Part shown: positions 17,669-25,344 of the stretch, in pieces
How positions within the stretch are numbered: position 1 is the stretch's first letter
Layout: each line of letters begins with the position of its first letter
Source of the DNA: Chloroflexota bacterium
GTDB lineage: Bacteria > Chloroflexota > Anaerolineae > Aggregatilineales > Phototrophicaceae
NCBI GenBank assembly: GCA_016223085.1
Contig: JACRPS010000029.1
Location: 146,421 to 210,420, forward strand
DNA length: 64,000 bases
Reading direction: 5' to 3'
Made by a program: the position numbers and the translations under genes
Notes under the pieces: generated by a model
Told to the model about the DNA's origin: nothing
The model's database searches: none
Seen by the model: the letters and a program-made list of their open reading frames with translations, nothing else

Positions 17669-18924
17669 CAGAGAGGGTGCGCCGCCGCGCGGCTTCGTTC
17701 GCGCCAGCCCACCCAGGCAATGCCGGGCAGCACCAGCAGCAGCGCCAGCGCCGCCGCGCCCAGAATCCCGCCCAGACCGAGCGCCGGAAGCAGCGATATA
17801 CCCAGCACCGGCCCGGCGGCACTGCCCAGGTCGCCAACCGTATTTAGCACACCCATCATACGTCCGCTACGGCGTCCGGCGTAATCGCCCGCCAGCGTGA
17901 CCGCCTGCGTTTGCAGCACGCCGGTGGTGATCGCCCCCAGGAAGATGCCGCTGATCGCCAGTGGCGCACTGCCAAGCGCGGCCAGCAGCAGCGCCACCAC
18001 GCCCAGCGCCAGCGCCGCGACGATCAGTCCCCACCGGCTGCCGCTGCGGTCGGACAGCCAGCCGGAAGCGGGCGCGGCCACCAGACTGAGCGCCTGACTG
18101 ATGGCCGACACAATACCGGTCAACGTCGCCAGTGGCAGCAGCAGGGCGTTTGGTTCGCCTACCCGTGCCTGGAGCAGCAGCGGCAGCAGCGCGCCGATCA
18201 CGCCCAGGAAGATCAGCCAGTTCAGCCCCATGATAAACACGGCGGCGACCAGTGGCAGGCGGCTGGTGGGAGGGAGCGTAGCAACCGGCGCAGCAGTCAT
18301 GTCATGGTGGGGCAACGTAGCGGGGCGCGTCTCAGGCAGGAACAGCGCCCAGAGGACGACGGGAATTAACCCGGCGGCGGCCATCAGCAGGAAGGCAGTC
18401 TGGTAGCCAAACAGGTCTACCAGCAGGCCACCCAGCAGCGCGCCCGCGCCCAGGCCGATGAAGCCCCACATCTGGAAGCGCCCGACCAACCGCCCCCGGT
18501 TGGTGTTGGAGGCCAGATCGAGCACGGCGGTGCTGCCACCCAGCCAGATGCCCATCCAGGCCAGCCCCCACACCAGCCGCCCGACCAGCAGCGGCCAGAA
18601 GCCGGGCACGGCGTACAGCAGCGTGGATGCGACGCCCAGCGCCAGCGACGGCACCAGCACCCGCCGCCGGGGCAGGCGTTCGATCAACATGCCGTACGGA
18701 CTGTTGAGGAAGATACGGATGGCGCGGTTGGCGGACAGCATCAGCCCCACGTCCGCCAGCAGAATGCCAGCCTGCGCGGTGTGGGTCGGCAGTACCACGT
18801 ACAGCGCCGTATCACCCAGCAGCGACAGCGCCAGTCCGATGCCGAGCAGGTTAAGGATCGTTTCGGGGGAATGTAAGGACACGATATATCGTGTCCTTAC
18901 GGGTGTGTTCCTAGACCAGCGCAT
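17668..18924 (-). CDS. Major facilitator superfamily transporter
   Basis: A 418-residue polytopic membrane protein with about 12 hydrophobic segments. It has the MFS loop 2-3 type motif (ANRAIRIFLNSPYGMLIERLPRRRVLV) and a related GWLSDRSGSRWGLIVAAL motif in the second half. Substrate unknown. The start overlaps the end of the upstream phosphodiesterase gene by 14 bases. Residues 9-17 (VRTRYIVSL) are encoded by a copy of the GTAGGGACACGAT-type palindrome (18873-18900), so the N-terminus has absorbed a repeat or the true start is inside it. Confidence 0.85.
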   Translation of the reverse strand: MRWSRNTPVRTRYIVSLHSPETILNLLGIGLALSLLGDTALYVVLPTHTAQAGILLADVGLMLSANRAIRIFLNSPYGMLIERLPRRRVLVPSLALGVASTLLYAVPGFWPLLVGRLVWGLAWMGIWLGGSTAVLDLASNTNRGRLVGRFQMWGFIGLGAGALLGGLLVDLFGYQTAFLLMAAAGLIPVVLWALFLPETRPATLPHHDMTAAPVATLPPTSRLPLVAAVFIMGLNWLIFLGVIGALLPLLLQARVGEPNALLLPLATLTGIVSAISQALSLVAAPASGWLSDRSGSRWGLIVAALALGVVALLLAALGSAPLAISGIFLGAITTGVLQTQAVTLAGDYAGRRSGRMMGVLNTVGDLGSAAGPVLGISLLPALGLGGILGAAALALLLVLPGIAWVGWRERSRAAAHPL

Positions 18925-19714
18925 CGGTCACCGGCTGTCCTTCCCAGACTGCCGGACGCGGCAGGCCGAGCAGGTGGGCGATGGTCGCTGCCGTGTCGCG
19001 CAGGTGGACCGGTGACTGGATGGCGTATCCGCGCTTCACCCCGGCGCCGTTCAGAATCCAGGGGATGGTCATATCTTCCGGCGAGTCCGTGCCGTGTCCG
19101 TGATCGTGGCCGCCGTGATCGGCCAGTGCCAGTATGGTGCAGGTTTCGCGCAGGCCGTTGGCCGCCAGCGTGTCCAGCACGCTGCCGATGGCGCGGTCGT
19201 TGGCCTCAATCGCGGCGATATATTCCGGCGACATCCAGCCGCAGGCGTGGCCGGTCAGGTCAATGTCGCCCAGGTAGAGCACGCACAAATCCGGCTGCTC
19301 GGCGGCGATATAGGCGGCTGCCGCCTGCGCGACTGGCGTATCGCTGTCCTCACCCTTGCGGGCGGCGCGGCAGTAGCTCATATCCAGGCTGCCCGGCGCG
19401 GCCAGATCGCGGAGTTGCTCCCAACTATAAAACATGGCCGTATGCAGGCCGTTCTGTTTCGCCACATCCAGCACGCTGGGAAATGCCGCCGCGCCCGGCA
19501 CAAACACGTTATCCTCGCCGACGCCGTGTTTCTCCGGCGACACGCTGCGGAACATCGTCATATGCGCCGGCAGAGTAACACTCGGCAGGACGCTGCGCGC
19601 CGTCCAGGTATAGCCGCCGGTCTGCCAGAGTGAATCGAGATGCGGAGTGTGCGCCTGCGCCAGCCCGTCGGGGCGGCAGGCATCGAGGATGATAAGCAGC
19701 AGTTTTACGGCCAT
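18911..19714 (-). CDS. Alkaline phosphatase superfamily phosphodiesterase (type I PDE/NPP-like)
   Basis: A 267-residue hydrolase of the nucleotide pyrophosphatase/phosphodiesterase branch. Metal and active-site segments are visible: LLLIILDACRPDGL (first Asp), SVLPSVTLPAHMTMF (nucleophilic Thr), YLGDIDLTGHACGW (second metal Asp and His), ILALADHGGHDHGHG, and a late TIPWILNGAGVK. There is no signal peptide, so it probably acts in the cytoplasm on a phosphodiester or phosphosugar. The downstream MFS gene overlaps, suggesting a transport/hydrolysis pair. Confidence 0.87.
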   Translation of the reverse strand: MAVKLLLIILDACRPDGLAQAHTPHLDSLWQTGGYTWTARSVLPSVTLPAHMTMFRSVSPEKHGVGEDNVFVPGAAAFPSVLDVAKQNGLHTAMFYSWEQLRDLAAPGSLDMSYCRAARKGEDSDTPVAQAAAAYIAAEQPDLCVLYLGDIDLTGHACGWMSPEYIAAIEANDRAIGSVLDTLAANGLRETCTILALADHGGHDHGHGTDSPEDMTIPWILNGAGVKRGYAIQSPVHLRDTAATIAHLLGLPRPAVWEGQPVTDALV

Positions 19715-19827
19715 GTTCGCTACAGGTTTTACATGGTTTTAATAATCGCCTAACTATACTCGATTTTAACACTCAAGACCTGTGTTATTGGATATAGCCA
19801 TAGTTCAGGCCGGAAAAGGTAGTCATC

Positions 19828-21024
19828 ATGAGCAGGGTATCGGTTCAGCGTCAGCCGACGGTAGGAGACAGCGCCGGACTGCCGGCGGCGTTGTGCCTGT
19901 CACGCGCGCGCTACTGGATTGGTGGCATCAGTCTGCTGTTTGTCCTGTTTACGATTGTGGTGACCTACCTGCCGGAATCCTCGTTCGCCTGGAATATCCT
20001 CAAGTTTTTTAACCTGGCGTGGGAAAGTAACGCGGCCTCCTGGTGGTCATCCATGAATTTGCTGCTGGTCAGCCTGCTGGCTTACGAGCTGTTTTCCGTG
20101 CAGGTGGCGGGACTGCGCTGGAGCTGGCTGATCGTGGCGCTGGTGTACCTGATTCTGTCGTGGGATGAGATGGGGTCGCTGCACGAACGCGCCGGCCACT
20201 GGCGCGATTTGCTGCCGTATGCGCTGGCGCTGGTCATTCCGTTAGGCTACGCGCTGGTGATGCTGCTGCGCCAGCCAGCAACGCGCCGCACCGGCATGCT
20301 GCTGCTGGTCGGGTCGCTGCTGCTGTCGTCGGCGGCGGGGCAGGAGTATTTTGAACGCGCCATTCACTGGCCAAACAGTTTGCTCGGTTTTCGGGTTGGG
20401 CTGGAAGAAGGGACGGAACTGCTGGGCATGTTTATCGCGCTGACGGCGCTGGCGCAGCACTCGCCGGAAGGCAGCGTGCTGGCATCACCCCAGCGTATGG
20501 TCGCGCTGCCGGTGATTGCGGCGCTGGGGCTGGTTTTTCATCTGGTGATCGTGTCCGTGCCGATTCTGGATTTGGGCCGGCGCGGCGACCCGGCGGCGTG
20601 GTATCCCTCGGCGCTGCTGATCGTCCCGGCGCTGGTCGCGCTGCACCGGTCCACGCGGGCGGTGGAGCAGCGCTGGTTATGGTGGCTACTGGCGGCAGCG
20701 TTTGCGCTGACCTCGCTGGGGATGGCGTTTATCATCCCCGCCGATCTGGCGCGTGACAACCATCTGCCGGTGGTGGTATACGCGGTTAATCTGCTGCCGC
20801 TGGCGCTGCTGGTGGCCATTTATTTCACTATGAAACAGCCGCCGACTGCGAGTGAATGGCTGCTAATCGCCATTATGGTGGGCGCGTTTGCAGCCGTTGT
20901 GCTGCTGGATACAGCCGTTAGCCGCCGTTTTCTGCCGGGGGCCGTGGCGTTTGGTTACATCCTGCTGCTGGAGCTGCACCGGCGGCGCGTTGCAGCCGCG
21001 CCGGTGACTCCGGCTGCGAGTTGA
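19828..21024 (+). CDS. Polytopic membrane protein of unknown function
   Basis: A 398-residue protein with about 10 predicted membrane segments (for example WIGGISLLFVLFTIVVTYL, LIVALVYLILSWDEMGSLHERAG, LLPYALALVIPLGYALVMLL). LSWDEMGSLHERAG and EEGTELLGMFIAL contain conserved-looking acidic and His residues within or next to the membrane. I do not recognise the family. GGAAAAGG precedes the ATG. It lies upstream of the E2-like gene but is separated by 224 bases, so it need not be in that operon. Confidence 0.75.
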   Translation: MSRVSVQRQPTVGDSAGLPAALCLSRARYWIGGISLLFVLFTIVVTYLPESSFAWNILKFFNLAWESNAASWWSSMNLLLVSLLAYELFSVQVAGLRWSWLIVALVYLILSWDEMGSLHERAGHWRDLLPYALALVIPLGYALVMLLRQPATRRTGMLLLVGSLLLSSAAGQEYFERAIHWPNSLLGFRVGLEEGTELLGMFIALTALAQHSPEGSVLASPQRMVALPVIAALGLVFHLVIVSVPILDLGRRGDPAAWYPSALLIVPALVALHRSTRAVEQRWLWWLLAAAFALTSLGMAFIIPADLARDNHLPVVVYAVNLLPLALLVAIYFTMKQPPTASEWLLIAIMVGAFAAVVLLDTAVSRRFLPGAVAFGYILLLELHRRRVAAAPVTPAAS

Positions 21025-21248
21025 AAGCAGAACCGTTGCCAGTTACTGGAGAACTGTTGAAAGGGTGGCAGCGGGTTCCTGATCGCAGTGGATAAATAGC
21101 TGCAACGTTCCACCTGCCGGGCGCGTATACAGCAGTAGATGAAACGCCGAATTTTCGGGGGTTCTGGTTCGAATACCCGTTCTCGTGGACCGTTCCGGTG
21201 GTACAATGAACGCGGAAATGGGGATGAGGTTAGAGGAGAACCCGAAGC

Positions 21249-21716
21249 ATGTCAACCTGGTGGGGATCACGGAGCAACGTCACCCCGCGCCTGCGCCTGG
21301 AAGTGGAGGCCATGCGAGCTGCCTTTGACGATACGTTCAAGCTGGTTGTCCCGCAGTACGGCCTGCTGTACTGGGAAGGCGAGGTGGAGATCAACCTGGC
21401 GACGCTGGATACCCGCAACCATAAGTTGAAGATCGTTTATCCCAACGAATATCCCAACCGCCCGGCGGAAGCCTATGTGCTGAGGCCGCGCATTTACAGC
21501 GAAAAGCACCAGTACGAAGACGGCCAGTTATGCCTGTTTAACCCGAAGGACGGGGAACAGTACGGCTGGAATCCAAGCCGGTCAACGGCGGTGACGGTGG
21601 CGGGCTGGGCGATTCAGTGGATTTACGCCTATTACACCTGGCGGGCGACCGGCGAATGGCCCGGCATCGAGGAACGGGTGGACCCGAACACGCCGCTGCC
21701 GCCGCGCCGCCGATGA
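21249..21716 (+). CDS. E2-like ubiquitin-conjugating protein (prokaryotic UBC fold)
   Basis: A 155-residue UBC-fold protein. The strand-turn KLKIVYPNEYPNRPAEAYV (residues 59-77) is the E2 hallmark YPxxxPxxxP. His87 and Cys95 in SEKHQYEDGQLCLF correspond to the H...GxxCL active site of E2 enzymes. WNPSRSTAVTVAGWAIQWIYAYYTWRATGEWPGIE is the C-terminal helix and W-x-G-x-WPG end of bacterial E2-like families. Cys95 would carry the modifier thioester. AGAGGAGAA precedes the start. The stop overlaps the JAB gene start (ATGA). Bacterial E2s of this kind occur with E1 and JAB genes in Bil, CBASS type II and related systems. Confidence 0.88.
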   Translation: MSTWWGSRSNVTPRLRLEVEAMRAAFDDTFKLVVPQYGLLYWEGEVEINLATLDTRNHKLKIVYPNEYPNRPAEAYVLRPRIYSEKHQYEDGQLCLFNPKDGEQYGWNPSRSTAVTVAGWAIQWIYAYYTWRATGEWPGIEERVDPNTPLPPRRR

Positions 21717-22876
21717 AAGGTATCGCAGCCATGATAACCGGTCGCTTGAACGCCCGGCGGCAGCCGCACATCAGCGTACCCAATCTGGTCATCGCGCAGC
21801 GCGTGCTGGACAAGATGGCCGCCGCCGCCAGCCACTACATCGCCGACGAAACCGGCGAAGCGATGGTGGGGCTGGTGGTGCCGGGGACGCACACCAACGG
21901 CGTCCCGACGCTGTACGTGCTGGACACGATTGCGCCGGACGACAGCGCCGTGCGCCAGCTTCACACCTTCCAGCAGGGGGACGAGCGCCAGGACGAACTG
22001 ATCTGGTGGCTGCAGGAGAACTGGCGCTTCGGGCGGGAGAAACACACGGGCGCCGACGGCAAACCGCTGGCGGCCAAGTGGGACGTGCCGCTGCGCTACC
22101 TGGGCGACTGGCACAAGCAGCCCGGTTTTATGATCCAGCCCAGCCAGGGCGACCTGATGACCGCCAAAAACTGGATCGCCGACCCGGCCAACGGCATGGA
22201 CTTTTTACTGGCGCCGATTGTGACGCTGGGACACCCGGCGACGACCGAGAGCCACCCGGCGGGCGCAAATTACGTCACCATCCCGCAGGGGGATGACACC
22301 TGTATGCGGGTGGATTTCTGGTATCTGGATGGACACAGCCGGGACTTTATGCCGATTGTGCCGGCGGTGTACCCCAGCGAGCAGCTTCCGGCGCTGGTGG
22401 CGTACCCCTGGCATCTGGCGAAGGAAGACCGCTTCCGCGCCGAATACAGCCTGCTGGAAAAAGATGGCCTGTTCACATCGCTGGTGCTGTGGGAAGCCAG
22501 CGGCAGCCTGCCGCTGGAAATCTGCCTGCTGACGGCGCGGCTGGGCTGGAAGAAGGTGCTGATTCTGGTCACGCCGAGCGATTACCCGGCGTCGCCGCCA
22601 ACGGCGCGCACCGCGCCGTTTGTGGAGATGAAGCCGGAAGATGATATTTACACCGTGTTTGAGTCGCTGTGGGCCGATTCCGAACCCGTGCCTGACCCGC
22701 CCGATTGGACGTGGACGGAAGGCCGCTTCCTGCTGGATTACGTCTACGCGCTGGAAGCGGCGCTGGACCTGCGTGAGGAAGCGCCGGTGGCCGGGGGTGG
22801 CGGTCCAGTGAGTAATGGCGACGGTGATGCGGCAGAGGACAGTCAAAGCACCGCAAATACGGATGCTTCGCCGTAG
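21713..22876 (+). CDS. JAB/JAMM-like isopeptidase with C-terminal UBC-like domain
   Basis: A 387-residue two-part protein. Residues 20-180 form a JAB (Mov34/MPN) domain: the catalytic glutamate in DETGEAMVGLVV (E46) and the metal motif in YLGDWHKQPG...PSQGD (H134, Q136, S144, D147). In canonical JAMM the HxH is intact; here the second His is Gln (CAG codon). Residues about 240-352 look like a second UBC/RWD-type fold: LEICLLTARLGWKKVLILVTPSDYPASPP, a helix LLDYVYALEAAL, and no active Cys. The tail is Gly/Ser/Asp-rich. ATG 21713 overlaps the E2 stop. It would trim or remove a ubiquitin-like modifier, if still active. Confidence 0.83.
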   Translation: MKGIAAMITGRLNARRQPHISVPNLVIAQRVLDKMAAAASHYIADETGEAMVGLVVPGTHTNGVPTLYVLDTIAPDDSAVRQLHTFQQGDERQDELIWWLQENWRFGREKHTGADGKPLAAKWDVPLRYLGDWHKQPGFMIQPSQGDLMTAKNWIADPANGMDFLLAPIVTLGHPATTESHPAGANYVTIPQGDDTCMRVDFWYLDGHSRDFMPIVPAVYPSEQLPALVAYPWHLAKEDRFRAEYSLLEKDGLFTSLVLWEASGSLPLEICLLTARLGWKKVLILVTPSDYPASPPTARTAPFVEMKPEDDIYTVFESLWADSEPVPDPPDWTWTEGRFLLDYVYALEAALDLREEAPVAGGGGPVSNGDGDAAEDSQSTANTDASP

Positions 22877-22900
22877 GGACACGATATATCGTGTCCCTAC
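22873..22900. repeat. REP palindrome inside the E2-JAB-E1 operon
   Basis: A perfect GTAGGGACACGAT/ATCGTGTCCCTAC palindrome overlaps the JAB stop codon and lies 36 bases before the E1 start. It may act as an mRNA stability or attenuation hairpin within the operon. Confidence 0.85.
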
Positions 22901-22935
22901 ACACCGTTTCGCGGCATCTGGAAGGACACAACATC

Positions 22936-23841
22936 ATGACGTGGGATCGGGTGGAACGGCTGATCGGCGCGGACAACCTGGCGCGGCTGGCACAGAAGCG
23001 CGTTGGCATCATCGGGCTGGGGTCAGGCGGCGGGTTTGTCGCCCTGAGTCTGGCGATGAGCGGCGTCGGCCAGTTCGTGCTGGTGGACGACGACACGGTG
23101 GAACACGGCAACATCGTGCGCCACGTAGCCGACAGCCGGTACGTCGGCCAGCCGAAAGTCGAAGCGGTGGCCGACCTGATTCGCCAGCGCCACCCGGCGG
23201 CGCAGGTGGAAACGCGGCAGGGACGGATTGAGCAGCACATGGACGTGCTCGACCAGGTGGACGTGCTGATCGTCGGCGTGGACGGCGAAAACAGCAAATA
23301 CGTCATCAATCAGGCCTGTTTGCAGCGTGGACTGACGGCGGTGTACGCCGGTGTGTACGAACGCGGCGAGGGCGGCGACGTGGTGGTGATTCGCCCGTAC
23401 AATGGGCCGTGTTACGCCTGCTGGGCGGCGGAACTGCGCGAAGGGCTGGCGGCGAACGAGAATCAAGCCTCGAAGGACCTGGATTATGGTATGATTGGGC
23501 CAGAAGGCACGCTGGAAGCTGAGCCGGGATTGTGGCTGCACGTCGTGCGGGTGGCCTCGGTGCAGGCTGACCTGGCGCTGAACGAACTGCTGCAGGGGAC
23601 GGCGGCGTATAAAACGATGCCCGCCAATACCGTCATCCTGGCGAACACGGCGCTGGAAATCCTGAACGGTGAAATCAGCCTGCCGTATACCGCCGTGTGG
23701 GTGAACATCCCGCGCGACCCGCACTGTCTGGTCTGCGGTGACGCGCTGCGGAACGAGCTGGCGGCAGAGGAGCAGGCTGTCTCGCTGGACGATCTGGCGC
23801 AGTCCACCGGCGTGGCGCTGGAAGAAGAAGCAGGAGAATAG
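22936..23841 (+). CDS. E1-like adenylating enzyme (ThiF/MoeB/HesA family)
   Basis: A 301-residue E1-like protein. The nucleotide-binding site is clear: VGIIGLGSGGGF (G27-x-G-x-x-G), VDDDTVEHGNIVRHV (D51, N59, R62), GQPKVEA (K74) and DVLIVGVDGENSKYVINQACL (D116). Two zinc pairs, CYAC (159-162) and CLVC (264-267), match MoeB/ThiF. There is no separate catalytic-cysteine domain or Ubl-fold domain as in eukaryotic E1. It would adenylate the C-terminus of a small modifier and pass it to the E2. ATG 22936 follows GGAAGGA; an upstream in-frame start lies inside the palindrome and is rejected. Confidence 0.9.
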   Translation: MTWDRVERLIGADNLARLAQKRVGIIGLGSGGGFVALSLAMSGVGQFVLVDDDTVEHGNIVRHVADSRYVGQPKVEAVADLIRQRHPAAQVETRQGRIEQHMDVLDQVDVLIVGVDGENSKYVINQACLQRGLTAVYAGVYERGEGGDVVVIRPYNGPCYACWAAELREGLAANENQASKDLDYGMIGPEGTLEAEPGLWLHVVRVASVQADLALNELLQGTAAYKTMPANTVILANTALEILNGEISLPYTAVWVNIPRDPHCLVCGDALRNELAAEEQAVSLDDLAQSTGVALEEEAGE

Positions 23842-23849
23842 TCGGTCCT

Positions 23850-24176
23850 ATGGAAGATCAGAACAACCGGCCCACAGTGGAACCCACAAACGAACCGGCG
23901 GCGACGAACCCACCGGAAACGCCGGTCAACGGCCAGACAGCAGCGCCGCCACCGCCGCCCCCGGCGAACGTGCCGGAAGACGACCGCATGAACGAACGGC
24001 TGGAACGGCTGGGCGGCGAACCGGCCCCGGCGATCACGCCGGAGGAATTCGCCCGGCTGCAGCGCGCCGGTCAGGTGCATATTGACGCACAGGGGCGCGT
24101 CCGCGCCGCGCGGCGCAGCGACGCGGAAGCCGGTGTGTCGCTGAAGAAACGCCGGGCGTGGTATGAGCGCCAGTGA
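23850..24176 (+). CDS. Small Pro-rich protein of unknown function in the E1/E2/JAB operon
   Basis: A 108-residue protein eight bases after the E1 stop and overlapping the next gene by 14 bases. Residues 1-45 are Pro/Asn/Glu-rich and probably disordered. Residues 46-75 are helical (DDRMNERLERLGGEPAPAITPEEFARLQRAG) with a di-glycine at 55-56. The C-terminus is basic (SLKKRRAWYERQ). No beta-grasp (ubiquitin-like) fold is apparent and the chain does not end in glycine. It could be a substrate, an adaptor, or a disordered modifier that is processed at RLGG; none of these is shown. Confidence 0.7.
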   Translation: MEDQNNRPTVEPTNEPAATNPPETPVNGQTAAPPPPPPANVPEDDRMNERLERLGGEPAPAITPEEFARLQRAGQVHIDAQGRVRAARRSDAEAGVSLKKRRAWYERQ

Positions 24177-25344
24177 GGGTTCCGAACTCCGCAAGGCGCT
24201 GGTAGACGCCTTAAAACGCAAGGGCGACCTCGACGATCCCGCGATTGAGGCCGCCCTTTTAGCCATTCCCCGGCACTTCTTCCTGCCGGACGAACCGCTG
24301 GAACGCGCCTATGCCGACGAAGCCGTGCCGGTCAAACGCGACAGCGACGGCATGGTGCTGGCATCGGCCAGCCAGCCGAGCATGATCGTGCTGATGCTCC
24401 AGCAGCTTCAACTGCGCCCCGGCGACAACGTGCTGGAGATCGGCGCGGGCACGGGGTATAACGCCGCGATCATGCAGCACATCATCGGCAGCAGCGGCAC
24501 GGTCACGTCCATCGAACTCGACCCGCAGGTTGCCAAGCAGGCGCGGATTAATTTGCAGCACGCCGGCATGGGCGAGGTGAACATCGTCGAAGCCGACGGC
24601 GCGATGGGCTACCCGGTGCGGGCGCAGTACGACCGCATCATCGCGACCGTCGCCGTGTGGGACATCCCGCCGGCATGGGTAAGGCAGCTCAAGTCGAACG
24701 GCATCCTGGTCGCGCCGGTGGGCGGGGCGGCCCAGTACAGCGCCGCGTTTAAGTTCGAGCCGGATGACAGCCTGTACAGCCCGGTGAACATCCCGTGCCG
24801 GTTTATCGCGCTGCGCGGCATTGCCGCCGGGCCGACCATCCTCCAGCGCATCAACGCGACCGGCCTGATTCTGGTGTCGGATCACATCAGCCAGCTTGAC
24901 CCGGCGGCCACCCACATGCTGCTGTCCGAAGACGAGGAACTGAACTACCTGGGCGCGGCGCTGTCGCCGGGGGAATACTGGCAGGGGTTTTTGCCGTACC
25001 TGGAACTGAACACGCCGGAGGATTACCTGTTCGCCAGCTACGTGGTGGCCGACAACCAGCAGGCCTACGGGCTGGAAGGGACCGGCTTCGCGCTCGTCAG
25101 CCCCGGCAGCGCGTGTTTTGTGCCGTTCCAGGGGCAGGGTGATGTTCACTGTTACGGCGGCGCGGATGCGTTCATGGCGCTGCGCGAGGTGCTGGGCGCC
25201 TGGGAAGCCGCCGGGCGACCGGGCAGCGACCGGCTGCGGATGCGGCTGCTGCCGAAGAAGCCGGGACGAACCGCGCCCCCCGGCGGTAAAGTCTACTCCC
25301 GCCTGTACCACGACCTGATGATGTGGCTGGACACACGCGCATGA
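24163..25344 (+). CDS. PIMT-like protein O-methyltransferase
   Basis: A 393-residue protein. Residues 1-215 resemble protein-L-isoaspartate O-methyltransferase: IPRHFFLPDEPLERAYADEAVPV, SQPSMIVLMLQQLQLRPGDNVLEIGAGTGYNAAIM (motif I), GTVTSIELDPQVAKQARINL, YDRIIATVAVWDIPPAWVRQLKSNGILVAPVG. PIMT enzymes methylate isoaspartyl residues with SAM, usually for protein repair. The C-terminal 170 residues are an extra domain of unknown role, making the protein much longer than the about 210-residue repair enzyme. It overlaps the genes on both sides, so it is co-translated with the E1 operon. Confidence 0.85.
   Translation: MSASEGSELRKALVDALKRKGDLDDPAIEAALLAIPRHFFLPDEPLERAYADEAVPVKRDSDGMVLASASQPSMIVLMLQQLQLRPGDNVLEIGAGTGYNAAIMQHIIGSSGTVTSIELDPQVAKQARINLQHAGMGEVNIVEADGAMGYPVRAQYDRIIATVAVWDIPPAWVRQLKSNGILVAPVGGAAQYSAAFKFEPDDSLYSPVNIPCRFIALRGIAAGPTILQRINATGLILVSDHISQLDPAATHMLLSEDEELNYLGAALSPGEYWQGFLPYLELNTPEDYLFASYVVADNQQAYGLEGTGFALVSPGSACFVPFQGQGDVHCYGGADAFMALREVLGAWEAAGRPGSDRLRMRLLPKKPGRTAPPGGKVYSRLYHDLMMWLDTRA

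Noticed and set aside
21160..21205. Possible tRNA 3' half (GGTTCGAATACC)
   Set aside because: The T-arm would have an eight-base loop and mismatched stem, and no matching anticodon or acceptor arms can be drawn upstream.
24163..25344. PIMT-like gene as part of a lanthipeptide pathway
   Set aside because: No precursor peptide, LanB/C or protease genes are nearby, so the relation to peptide-modifying PIMTs is unsupported.
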